64,000 nt of DNA from Paracoccus spongiarum. Lineage in GTDB: Bacteria > Pseudomonadota > Alphaproteobacteria > Rhodobacterales > Rhodobacteraceae. Shown in pieces: positions 11,101 through 18,424 of the stretch. The position numbers and the translations under genes were made by a program. A model generated the notes under the pieces. The model searched no databases. It was not told the DNA's origin and worked only from the letters and a program-made list of their open reading frames with translations. The DNA lies in contig NZ_JAVAMQ010000002.1 of NCBI RefSeq assembly GCF_030732095.1, positions 124,001 through 188,000 on the forward strand. Reading direction: 5' to 3'. Positions within the stretch are counted from its first letter, which is position 1. Each line of letters opens with the position of its first letter.

Positions 11101-14100
11101 CGCCGCTCGCCCCGCAGCGCGGCCGAGCGGTTCGCGGGCTCGGCCAGCATCTCCTCCAGCACGCGGTCGCACAGCCCCTGCCATGCCGCCTCGTTGCGCC
11201 GGCCCTCGGGCAGGACCAGATCCAGCGCGGCACAGGTCACGCCCGGCAATTCGCGCGGCATGACCCGCAGCGGACCGGCGATGGTGGCCTTTTCCGGGTA
11301 GGGCAAGGCCTCGTCGCGGACCTGCACAGCGCCGCTGGTGACGGCCAGCAGATGCACGGGACGGGGCAGGTTTTCCTCGGCCATGGCCTGGGCCAGGAAC
11401 ATCAGGCTGTAGAAGCCCTGTTCCTGGTTGCGATGGAAGAAGCTGGAGCCGGGGCGAAAGCTTTCGCCCGCCGTCACCAGCCAGAAATGCGCGATGCGTT
11501 GCGGGGCGAGGCCGGCGGCGACAAGATCATGGACCAGCCGGTCGTAATCCTCGCGCCCCCGCTCGGGCGAGATGGTAAAGCTGTCCTCGCCGATCCGGGC
11601 ATAGGCGTCGCCCGCGCGCAACTCGACCACCCGGTGCCCGGCCTCGCGCAGCCGGGCGATGGCGCGGGCGGCCAGCCCGGCCTGATCGGCAAAGACCAGC
11701 CATGTCCGCGGCTCGGCCCGGTCCAGCTCATCCGCCTCGACTTCGGATTCGGCTGCGCGGGGGCGCCAATGCGGCTGCCAGCCCCAGTTCTGGACGCCCT
11801 CGAGGCGTTCGATCAGCGGCTCGTCCGACGGGGTGGCGATCCGGCCCGGCTCGATGAAATAGCTTTGGCGCTGGAACGGGTAGGTCGGCAGCGGAACCCG
11901 TTTGCGCCGCGCCTCGCCCCAGATCGCCGACCAGTCCACGGCCACGCCAAGCGCCCACAGCCGGCCGACCGTCGCGATGAAGAATTCGTCGTCGGGCACG
12001 TCCTGTTGCGGATGGCGGAGCGCCGGCACCACCTGGTTCGAGGGGATGCCGTTGGCCTGGGCCAGCGAGGACAGCGCCCGGCCCGGCCCCATCTCGACAT
12101 AGACCCGGCATTTGCGCTGTGCCAGATGGGCGATGCCGTCGGCGAAGTTCACGGTGTTGCGCAGATGGGCGACCCAGTAATCGGGGTTGGTCGCCTCGGC
12201 CACGCTCAGCGGCTGGCCGCTGCGGTTCGAGATCACCGGCAGGCGCGGCGCCGACAGGGTGATGCCGCGCAGATAGTCGCCAAAGCGCGCGAGGATCGGT
12301 TCCAGCATCCGGCTGTGGGCGGCGATGTCGATCTGGATCCGCTGCGCCTCGATCTCGTCGCGGGCCAGCCGAGCCTCCAGCGCGTCAAGCGCCGCCTGCG
12401 GGCCCGAGACGACGCACAGATCGGGGGCGTTGACCGAGGCCATGTCCAGATCGTCGGCCCAATAGGGCTGCAGCGCATCCCGCGACAGCGGCACCGACAG
12501 CATCCCGCCCGGCGCGATGGTGTCGAACAGCTGGCCGCGCAGATGCACGAGGCCGATGCAATCCTCGAAGGATATCACGCCGGCGAGGCAGGCGGCGGTA
12601 TTCTCGCCCATCGAATGGCCGATCAGCGCGGCGGGCTGCACGCCCCAGCTGATCCACAGCTGCGCCAGCGCGTATTCGGTGATCATGATCAGCGGCAGCT
12701 GCACCGAGGGGGTCTTCAACCGCTCGGCCGCGGCGGCGGCGCCGTCGGCATCGGGCAGCCACAGCCCGCGCAGGTCGTAATCCAGATGCGGCGCCAGGTG
12801 ATCCAGCCCGCGATCCATCCAGTCGCGGAACACCGGCTCGGTCTCGTAGAGGTCGCGCGCCATGCCCACGAACTGCGCGCCGCCCCCGGGGAACATGAAC
12901 ACCGTCTCGGGCGGTTCGGGCAGTTCCTGATGGGTGAACACCTGCCGCGGATCGCCCTCGTCCAGACGGGCCGCCGCCTCGTCATGGCTGCCAGCCACCA
13001 GCACGCGGCGATGTTCGAAGGCGCGGCGGCCATGCTTCAGCGTCCAGGCCACATCCGCCAGCGGCTGGTCGGGATGGGCGCGCAGATGGGCCGCCAGGTT
13101 GCGGCTGGCCTGATCCAGCGCCGCCTTGCTGCGCGCCGACAGCACCAGCAGCTGGAACGGCCAGTCGCTGTCCTCCGAGGCGGCACGTTCGGGCGCCTCC
13201 TCGACGATCGCATGGGCATTGGTGCCGCCGACGCCGAGGCTGTTGACGGCCCCCCGCCGCGGCGCCCCGCCAAGGCGCGGAAACGCAGACAGCCGGTCAT
13301 TCACGCGAAACGGCGAATTCTCGAAGTCGATGGCGGGGTTCGGCGCCTCGTAGCCCAGCGAGGGCGGGATCTGCCCGTGATGCAGCGCCATGCCGACCTT
13401 GATGAGGCTGGCGACACCCGCCGCGGTGTCGGTATGGCCGATATTCGTCTTGACACTGCCGATGCCGCAGAAGCCGCGCTGCCCGGTCGTCTCCTCGAAG
13501 GCCTGGGTGAGGGCCGCCACCTCGATCGGATCGCCCAGATAGGTGCCGGTGCCGTGGCATTCGACATAGCCGATCGTCTCGGCGCTGACGCCGGCGACGG
13601 CATGGGCCTCGGCGATGGCGCGCGACTGGCCTTCGACCGAGGGCGCCAGATAGCCGGCCTTGGCGGCGCCGTCGTTGTTGACCCCGGTGCCGCGGATCAC
13701 CGCCCAGACATGGTCGCCATCGGCGATCGCATCCTCCAGCCGGCGCAGCACGACGCAGCCGGCGCCCGAGCCGAACACCGTGCCCTGCGCGCGATGGTCG
13801 AAGGCGTGGCAATGGCCGTCGGGCGAAAGGATCTCGCCCTCCTCGAACAGATAGCCGCGGGCATGGGGCAATTCGATCGTCACCCCCCCCGCCAGCGCCA
13901 TGTCGCATTCGCCGTTCAACAGCGATTGTGCGGCCTGATGCACCGCCACCAGCGAGGTCGAGCAGGCCGTCTGCACCGAGATGCTGGGCCCCTTGAGATC
14001 GAAGATGTGGCTGACCCGGGTCGACAGGAAATCCTTGTCGTTGCCGGTGTGGCGCAGCAGGAACATGCCGGTGTTCCGGACCAGATCGGCATTCGAGCAG

Positions 14101-14531
14101 ATGTTGAAATAGAAATAGCTGCCCATGCCGCAGCCGGCAAAAACGCCGATCGGGGCCTTGAATCCCTCGGGCGTGTGGCCGGCGTTTTCCAGCGCCTCCC
14201 ACGCGCATTCGAGGAACTGCCGGTGCTGCGGGTCCATGATCGCCGCCTCCTTGGGCGACAACCCGAAGAACTCGGCATCGAATTTCTCGAAATCCTGAAG
14301 GATCGAGGCGGCGGGAACATAGTTCTTCTGCCGCATCCGCGCCGGGCTTTCGCCATTGGCGGTCAGTTCCTCGACACTCAGCTGGCGGATCGATTCGATC
14401 CCGTCGCGGAGATTGGCCCAGTATTGCGCGATATCGGGTGCGCCGGGCAGATGCGCCGCCATGCCGGTGATCGCGATGGCCCCTGCGGGAAGTTGCGCCG
14501 AAGCGTCCTGAGCGGTCATGGCGCCATCCAT
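8121..14531 (-). CDS. modular type I polyketide synthase, KS-AT-KR-DH-ACP-TE
   Basis: 2136 residues from ATG at 14531; ATG at 14519 is an in-frame alternative that would overlap a small upstream ORF. The ketosynthase (about 15-445) has C190 (TACSTS), H326 (ECHGTGT) and H366 (NIGH). The acyltransferase (about 543-840) has GHSMGE with S640. A structural ketoreductase half (about 940-1150) precedes the catalytic one (about 1163-1365: GGFGGIG, S1316/S1317, Y1330, N1334). A hotdog dehydratase-like domain follows (about 1395-1665: H1412, LVPG, HPALMD with D1582). The ACP has DLGGHS with S1796. The thioesterase (about 1868-2125) has GFSGGG with S1942 and H2100. It probably elongates the NRPS-bound aminoacyl unit once and releases it. 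KR before DH is not the common order. Confidence 0.93.
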   Translation of the reverse strand: MDGAMTAQDASAQLPAGAIAITGMAAHLPGAPDIAQYWANLRDGIESIRQLSVEELTANGESPARMRQKNYVPAASILQDFEKFDAEFFGLSPKEAAIMDPQHRQFLECAWEALENAGHTPEGFKAPIGVFAGCGMGSYFYFNICSNADLVRNTGMFLLRHTGNDKDFLSTRVSHIFDLKGPSISVQTACSTSLVAVHQAAQSLLNGECDMALAGGVTIELPHARGYLFEEGEILSPDGHCHAFDHRAQGTVFGSGAGCVVLRRLEDAIADGDHVWAVIRGTGVNNDGAAKAGYLAPSVEGQSRAIAEAHAVAGVSAETIGYVECHGTGTYLGDPIEVAALTQAFEETTGQRGFCGIGSVKTNIGHTDTAAGVASLIKVGMALHHGQIPPSLGYEAPNPAIDFENSPFRVNDRLSAFPRLGGAPRRGAVNSLGVGGTNAHAIVEEAPERAASEDSDWPFQLLVLSARSKAALDQASRNLAAHLRAHPDQPLADVAWTLKHGRRAFEHRRVLVAGSHDEAAARLDEGDPRQVFTHQELPEPPETVFMFPGGGAQFVGMARDLYETEPVFRDWMDRGLDHLAPHLDYDLRGLWLPDADGAAAAAERLKTPSVQLPLIMITEYALAQLWISWGVQPAALIGHSMGENTAACLAGVISFEDCIGLVHLRGQLFDTIAPGGMLSVPLSRDALQPYWADDLDMASVNAPDLCVVSGPQAALDALEARLARDEIEAQRIQIDIAAHSRMLEPILARFGDYLRGITLSAPRLPVISNRSGQPLSVAEATNPDYWVAHLRNTVNFADGIAHLAQRKCRVYVEMGPGRALSSLAQANGIPSNQVVPALRHPQQDVPDDEFFIATVGRLWALGVAVDWSAIWGEARRKRVPLPTYPFQRQSYFIEPGRIATPSDEPLIERLEGVQNWGWQPHWRPRAAESEVEADELDRAEPRTWLVFADQAGLAARAIARLREAGHRVVELRAGDAYARIGEDSFTISPERGREDYDRLVHDLVAAGLAPQRIAHFWLVTAGESFRPGSSFFHRNQEQGFYSLMFLAQAMAEENLPRPVHLLAVTSGAVQVRDEALPYPEKATIAGPLRVMPRELPGVTCAALDLVLPEGRRNEAAWQGLCDRVLEEMLAEPANRSAALRGERRYEMSWRQLPLPEAGAGLPQGAVVMLTGGFGGIGLTVATRLARDLGARIALVGRRALPPRAQWDRVLRGAAPGDAIAARIRGVRALEEAGAEVICLAADVCNLQDMQAARDATIARFGPVDAVIHGAGVVDDMPILAKTPASVEDVFAAKVHGTEVLDKVFPDGSVGRIVVFSSTSTAIAPAGQVDYVAANEFLNAWARSRGGGKTAVTAINWGIWAEVGMAAEALAAPEPAPVTDAGTPLLDEASFDAEGNRIFTARLTTRHWLLDGHRTRQGQALVPGTGYLELIAEALRAHGETGPFEIRDLYFFRPLAVDDGTSRDLRLTLARNDEGYAVQIRSDAVVDGRKGFELNAQAQIGFAPQTAEHIDIGSISDRCSENVEADPKGLVSPQEAHLRFGPRWRVIRRRAYGAGEGLAELALPDAFRSEPEQGYPIHPALMDLATGWAMGLIEGYQAHHLWVPVSYGTIRVHAPLTAEIRSWVRNGADNRSDNPFARFDVTLADPAGRVLIDISGFTIHRLDGELDFTGQTGRRDVVFPDAQQADRRLSPAEERLQHNLSQGIRPDEGAEGFLRALATGQSQVVVSSMPLPDLIRQAAQGAGETVERQGFERPQLDSDYVEPRNGIERTLVGFWQELLGVGQVGVEDSFFDLGGHSLIAVRLFAMIRKTFSVDFPISVLFEAPTIAACAAMIEDRIGPQDGEAAATPRKAPARRFTHLVPMHQGEGGGKRPFFLVAGMFGNVLNLRHLAQLLGGDRPFYGMQARGLFGEDQPHDNFVDAARDYIAELKQVQPEGPYLLGGFSGGGLIAWEMARQLEAGGDEVALTVLLDTPLPMRPWLSRQDKALIKMAELRRKGPGYVVEWARARAAWKRQQAERAEAAPEAANQFHNTAIEAAFRAALPGYDMQPREGRVVLFRPPLDRHWQVSGGRWVSSAKEYVFPDNDLTRFAPQLQVIEVPGDHDSMVLEPNVRVMAARMREVIAEAEAGIAPPMAQAAE

Positions 14532-14689
14532 TCCGGTTTGTTGCGTGTCGCGGCGGGGTCGGCCAGGGGCCGCCGCGCCGCCATCAGTCTATCCAACTGC
14601 GCAGGATCTGCACCAGCTTGAGGCAACGGAAAAGACGGCATTTCTGTCAAATGCCAAGGCGTGGCGGCGGACCCCGCATCTGTCGTCAT
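14516..14689 (-). CDS. possible small protein coupled to the PKS start
   Basis: A 57-residue frame, MTTDAGSAATPWHLTEM onward, ends in TGA that overlaps the internal PKS ATG at 14519 (ATGA), the same coupling seen between other genes of this operon. A TTG twelve bases upstream is another possible start. The product is mostly polar with several prolines and has no transmembrane stretch, cysteine motif or recognisable domain. The bases before the ATG (TTAGGC) make only a weak ribosome site. It could be a real small protein, a leader that couples translation, or chance. The last is quite possible, because open frames arise easily in such GC-rich DNA. Confidence 0.3.
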   Translation of the reverse strand: MTTDAGSAATPWHLTEMPSFPLPQAGADPAQLDRLMAARRPLADPAATRNKPEWMAP

Positions 14690-14874
14690 TTGCCTAACCA
14701 ATTCAACATCAACACACAGACATAACAGCTAATTCGCAACACGCCGGGATTGAACCTGCCGCTTTGGACAGGTGGCAAGGCCGATCGGTTGCATCTGCGG
14801 CGATCCTAGCATGAATGCCCATGCCCAACGAGAAAAACCGCCGCCAAGGGTTAACGATCCGGGCGCCATGCCGC
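14690..14874 (-). promoter_or_regulatory. AT-richer spacer upstream of the NRPS-PKS operon, candidate promoter region
   Basis: This 185-base spacer lies between the stop of the polymerase-like gene and the small ORF/PKS start. Its stretch at about 14690-14750 is clearly richer in A and T than the flanks. It is the only sizeable gap upstream of the six tightly packed biosynthetic genes, so a promoter is most likely here. I cannot assign convincing -35/-10 boxes, and read-through from the polymerase-like gene, which is on the same strand, is also possible. Confidence 0.35.
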
Positions 14875-16326
14875 CTACAGCAGGCTGCGCGGTCCCTGCG
14901 GCAGCTGGCCGACCAGCCCGGACCATGCCGGCGCGCCCCGGCGCGGTGCCGCGGGCCGGGGCTCTGCCTCGGCCTGCCCCTCGGGCAGGCGGCGCAGGCT
15001 TTCGACATAGCCCAGCATCGCCCCCGAGAACATCCAGGTGAACGGGCTGATGGTCGCATTGGGCAGCAGGTCGACGAGGTTGACCGCCAGCACCAGCGCC
15101 GCCCCCGCCGGCAGGATCTCGACGGGCCGGCCGGCTGCCCGGTATGCCCGCCCCAGCAGCAGGATCGGCAGCACCAGCAGGCCGAACTGCGCCAGAAAGC
15201 CGAAGAAGCCGGAATAGCCCATGGCGATCACCCACAGCCCGTCGGTGGTCGAGACGGTCTCGCCGCTGGCCGGGTCGTGGATGCTGCTGCGTTCCCAGCC
15301 GCCCCAGCCGAAGGCCGGCCGCCTCATCGCATGGGCCAGCAGCGCGTCCTCGTTGTCGAAGCGGAATTCCAGCGATTGCGCCCGTTCCTCCGACACCCGC
15401 GCCGCCGCCTCGATCAGCCGGTCGGTCGGGATCACGTCAAGCGTGCGCAGCGTCGGATAGCTGAGGATCAGCACGGCCATCAGCATCGCCGCGTTCAGGA
15501 TGCGCCGCGCACCGGCCAGCGCCAGCAGCGGGATCATCAGCGCCGCATAGATCAGCGCGGCCATGCTCTTGCACAGGACCAGCACCGCCAGCAGATAGAC
15601 CGCGGCCAGCCGCCAGCGGCCGGCGGTCTCGGGCGGGGCGGTGCGCGCCAGCACCACCGCCAGCATCGCCGACATCGAGGTGAGGATCGCGATCCACAGC
15701 CCGTGTTCCAGGAAGACGATCGGCCGGAAGCCCCCCTGCCGCATCATCTGGGCGAAATCATGCTGGAAGAAGCCGTAGATGCGGATGTGCAGCTGCGGCG
15801 ACATCCGCACCTCGTACAACATCGGCAGCGTGTAGCACAGGAAGGCCACGACGAGGGCCATCAGCAGCTGGCGCAGCGCCGCGGCGTCATTCAGGATCTC
15901 ACGCGACAGGGCCCAGATGCACAGAAAGCCCAGCTGGCCCACCACCATCGAGGCCGCATCGTAAAGCCGCAGGGCCGGCAGCACCTTGTCGCTGTTGATA
16001 TAGATGGGATCGCCATTGGTCAGCACGGTCAGGAACGGCCCGGCCAGCAGCACGACCGCGAAGACCCGCCCGATCCGGCTGGCCGGAAACAGCGGGATGC
16101 GCCGGCCCAGCACCATCCAGGCGAAGAAATAGCCGAACAGCGACGGGATGCTGTGCTTGCTGAGGCCGGGCAGCGCCGGCAGGTCCAGCGACATGCCCGC
16201 CGGCAGCAGCATGTAGCCCGCGAGGATCGACCAGATCACCGCCGATCGCGGCGGCAGCCGCAGATACATGGCCAGCGTGACAAAGGGCCAGCTGGTCATC
16301 ATCAGGACGGCGAGGCTGTTGGGCAT
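14875..16326 (-). CDS. O-antigen polymerase/ligase-like polytopic membrane protein (Wzy-like)
   Basis: 483 residues from ATG at 16326; a TTG six codons upstream is less likely. About ten to twelve hydrophobic spans cover residues 5-430 (for example the stretches around LAVLMMTSWPFVTLAMYL and LAAVYLLAVLVLC). A long polar loop of roughly 85 residues near the C-terminal third carries FGWGGWERSS and the Arg-rich segment before it. Membrane topology, size and one large loop between late spans are typical of Wzy-type polymerases and O-antigen ligases, which act on undecaprenyl-linked repeats at the periplasmic face. Sequence identity within these families is very low, so the call rests on topology and on neighbours (WecG-type, GT2, Wzz-like, sugar-1-P transferase). 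The C-terminal 40 residues are Pro/Arg-rich and cytoplasmic. Confidence 0.75.
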   Translation of the reverse strand: MPNSLAVLMMTSWPFVTLAMYLRLPPRSAVIWSILAGYMLLPAGMSLDLPALPGLSKHSIPSLFGYFFAWMVLGRRIPLFPASRIGRVFAVVLLAGPFLTVLTNGDPIYINSDKVLPALRLYDAASMVVGQLGFLCIWALSREILNDAAALRQLLMALVVAFLCYTLPMLYEVRMSPQLHIRIYGFFQHDFAQMMRQGGFRPIVFLEHGLWIAILTSMSAMLAVVLARTAPPETAGRWRLAAVYLLAVLVLCKSMAALIYAALMIPLLALAGARRILNAAMLMAVLILSYPTLRTLDVIPTDRLIEAAARVSEERAQSLEFRFDNEDALLAHAMRRPAFGWGGWERSSIHDPASGETVSTTDGLWVIAMGYSGFFGFLAQFGLLVLPILLLGRAYRAAGRPVEILPAGAALVLAVNLVDLLPNATISPFTWMFSGAMLGYVESLRRLPEGQAEAEPRPAAPRRGAPAWSGLVGQLPQGPRSLL

Positions 16327-16476
16327 GGCTGAAATCGTCGGCAATCGTGACAGGCTACCCGACCAGACCTATCACAGCCGCGCCCGGCGACAAAGCGTCC
16401 GCGATTGCCCCTGCCCCGCAAAAATGCCAGATAACGCGAAGAATGCTGCCGATCCTCGCTTTGGCGGCTCCAGCGC

Positions 16477-17244
16477 ATGACGGGCAGCATGAACTTCACC
16501 TATGGCGACCGCACGATTCGCGTGAACATGCCGGACCAGACGGCCCTGATGGCCGAGCTGACGCGGCGCTTCCGCGGGGGCGAGGGCTTCGCGCTGGCCA
16601 CGATCAACCTCGATCACCTGGTCAAGCTGCGCGGCGACAGCGGCTTCCGCCAGGCCTATGCGGCGCAGGATCTGGTGGTCGCGGACGGCAACCCGATCGT
16701 CTGGCTGTCGCGGCTGGCGCGGCATCCGGTGACGCTGGTGCCCGGCTCGGACCTGGTGGTGCCGCTGGCGCGGCTGGCCGCCGCCGAGACGGTGCCCATC
16801 GCCCTCGTCGGCACGACCGAACTGGCGCTGGATGCCGCGGCGGCGCGGATCACGGCCGAGGCGCCGGGCACCCGCATCGTCGCGCGCATCGCCCCGCCGA
16901 TGGGCTTCGACCCCGACTCGCCGGTCGCCGGCGAGATGCTGCGGCGGATCGAGGCAAGCGGGGCGCGGCTGTGCTTTCTGGCGCTGGGGGCGCCCAAGCA
17001 GGAACGGCTTGCGGCCCGCGGCCGGCGCGAGACGCCCGGCATCGGCTTTGCCTCGGTGGGCGCAGGGCTGGACTTTCTCGCCGGCAACCAGCAGCGCGCG
17101 CCCCGATGGGTGCGCCGGATCGCGATGGAATGGGTCTGGCGGATGCTGTCGGCCCCGCGTCGCCTGGTGCCGCGCTATGCCAGATGCGCGGCGATCCTGC
17201 CGGCCGAGACGATCAGCGCCCTGCGCCAGCGCCCCGGCCGATAG
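16477..17244 (+). CDS. WecG/TagA/CpsF-family glycosyltransferase
   Basis: 255 residues. The family pattern is clear: TINLDHLVKLR near residue 45, VADGNPIVW (family motif around the catalytic Asp), GSDLV, LGAPKQE, GAGLDFLAGNQQRAPRW and a C-terminal amphipathic, Arg-rich stretch (MEWVWRMLSAPRRLVPRY) that in relatives attaches the enzyme to the membrane. These enzymes add an N-acetyl-mannosamine-type or other sugar to a lipid-linked acceptor, forming the second sugar of a repeat unit. ATG at 16477 was chosen; ATG at 16489 is possible. It is divergent from the polymerase-like gene and converges, one base apart, on the GT2 gene. The exact donor is unknown. Confidence 0.92.
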   Translation: MTGSMNFTYGDRTIRVNMPDQTALMAELTRRFRGGEGFALATINLDHLVKLRGDSGFRQAYAAQDLVVADGNPIVWLSRLARHPVTLVPGSDLVVPLARLAAAETVPIALVGTTELALDAAAARITAEAPGTRIVARIAPPMGFDPDSPVAGEMLRRIEASGARLCFLALGAPKQERLAARGRRETPGIGFASVGAGLDFLAGNQQRAPRWVRRIAMEWVWRMLSAPRRLVPRYARCAAILPAETISALRQRPGR

Positions 17245-17245
17245 G

Positions 17246-18268
17246 CTATTTGTATTCGATCAGCCCGGCCCGCCTGCCGCGCAGCCGGTTCAGCAGGTAG
17301 GACAGCACCCCCTGCGCCTCGGCGAAGCGGCCCAGCACGGCAAACAGCGCGATGTCCCATGACAGCCGGTCGGACAGCCCGCGCCGCGCCGCGAGCCGCA
17401 GGATCTGCGCCGGATAGGCCAGTGCGAGCAGCAGCGCCAGCGCCGGCGACACCAGCGCCGCCAGCAGGATCGCCAGCGGCAGCGCCACCCCCCACAGCAG
17501 CGCGCGGCGGGCCTCGGCCACCCAGTGGCGGTCGGGCGGCGCGCCGTGCAGGGCCGCACCCTCGGCGAAGGCGTGGCCGGCCCGGCGGGTGCGCCGCCAC
17601 CATTGGCCAAGGCGGGTCATTGCGGCGTCGTGCAGGGTCATCTCGGCATCCAGCCGCCAGACCGTGCCGCCGGCGCGGCGCAGCCGCAGGCACAGTTCGG
17701 GTTCTTCGCCGGCAATCAGATCCTCGCGATAGCCGCCCGACGCCGCCAGCGCCGGCAGCCGCATCAGCGCGTCGCCCCCGCAGGCCAGCGACTCGCCGAC
17801 CGGCGTGTTCCATTCGGCATCGCACAGCCGGTTGAAGACCGACACCCCCGGAAAGCGTTCGCGCCGCCGCCCGCAGACCACCACCACCGCGGGGTGAGCG
17901 TCCAGAAAATCGCGCGCCTGATCCAGCCAGTCGGGTTGCAGGATGCAGTCGCCGTCGATCATCTGCACATAGCCGGGCGGCTCGGGGTGGGCCATGATCG
18001 CGGCCAGCCCGGCATTGCGCGCGCGCGCCGCCGTGAAGGGCCGCGCCATGTCCAGCAACACCACCTGCGCGCCCGCCGCCTCGGCGGCCAGCACGCTGCC
18101 GTCGGTCGAGCCGCTGTCGACATAGACGATCCGGCGCACGCCCGCGCGGCGCAGGGAGGCCAGACATTCGACCAGCCGGGTCCCCTCGTTGCGGCCGATG
18201 GCGATGGCATCGACCGCGTGCGGCCCGGACCCGTCCCGCTGCGTCACTGCGTCCAAGGCTTCCCCCAT
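17246..18268 (-). CDS. GT2-family glycosyltransferase with C-terminal membrane segment
   Basis: 340 residues from ATG at 18268; GTG at 18274 is an alternative. Motifs in order: IAIGRNEGTRL, VDSGSTDGS, the metal-binding MIDGDC (DGD), CGGDALMR, and EEPELCLRLRRAGGTVWRLD, the ED-type acceptor region. This arrangement is typical of GT-A family 2 enzymes that build exopolysaccharides. A hydrophobic stretch near residues 258-290 (WGVALPLAILLAALVSPAL) suggests membrane attachment. It converges on the WecG-type gene and is divergent from the CapB-like gene, with a 150-base AT-rich gap in between. It probably adds one sugar to the lipid-linked repeat. Donor and linkage cannot be read. Confidence 0.9.
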   Translation of the reverse strand: MGEALDAVTQRDGSGPHAVDAIAIGRNEGTRLVECLASLRRAGVRRIVYVDSGSTDGSVLAAEAAGAQVVLLDMARPFTAARARNAGLAAIMAHPEPPGYVQMIDGDCILQPDWLDQARDFLDAHPAVVVVCGRRRERFPGVSVFNRLCDAEWNTPVGESLACGGDALMRLPALAASGGYREDLIAGEEPELCLRLRRAGGTVWRLDAEMTLHDAAMTRLGQWWRRTRRAGHAFAEGAALHGAPPDRHWVAEARRALLWGVALPLAILLAALVSPALALLLALAYPAQILRLAARRGLSDRLSWDIALFAVLGRFAEAQGVLSYLLNRLRGRRAGLIEYK

Positions 18269-18274
18269 CGTCAC

Positions 18275-18424
18275 ATTCCGCTTACCATGTTCCGGAAATG
18301 CCCTAACATCGCAGTATCATGCACCAAACATGTTCTATTGTATAAATTGATTCCAATGCAGCATCTGTTACGCAGGCCGGGCATCGTCCAGACTGCACAT
18401 GTGTTAGCGATCGGGTAGCGAGTA
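18275..18424. promoter_or_regulatory. divergent promoter region of the exopolysaccharide genes
   Basis: This 150-base gap between the leftward GT2 gene and the rightward CapB-like gene is markedly AT-richer than its surroundings (about 18318-18360, containing TTGTATAAATTGATTCC). TATAAA for the plus strand and TACAAT for the minus strand are -10-like, but no good -35 box is spaced correctly for either. The palindrome TTCCGGAA at 18290-18297 lies close to the GT2 start and could be a regulator site. No known regulator motif was recognised. Confidence 0.4.

Noticed and set aside
7155..14621. Plus-strand open frames of about 940 and 1089 codons opposite the GT2 and PKS genes
   Set aside because: Same reason: antisense shadows, no domain patterns, no ribosome sites.
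1..14689. Calling the NRPS-PKS operon a siderophore cluster because of likeness to the Atu3671 type
   Set aside because: No TonB receptor, siderophore exporter, ornithine or lysine hydroxylase or iron regulator is in the window. The likeness is limited to domain layout.
14744..14765. T-arm-like GGTTCAATCCCGG on the minus strand
   Set aside because: The flanking bases do not form a T-stem and no acceptor or anticodon stem is in reach, so it is not a tRNA.
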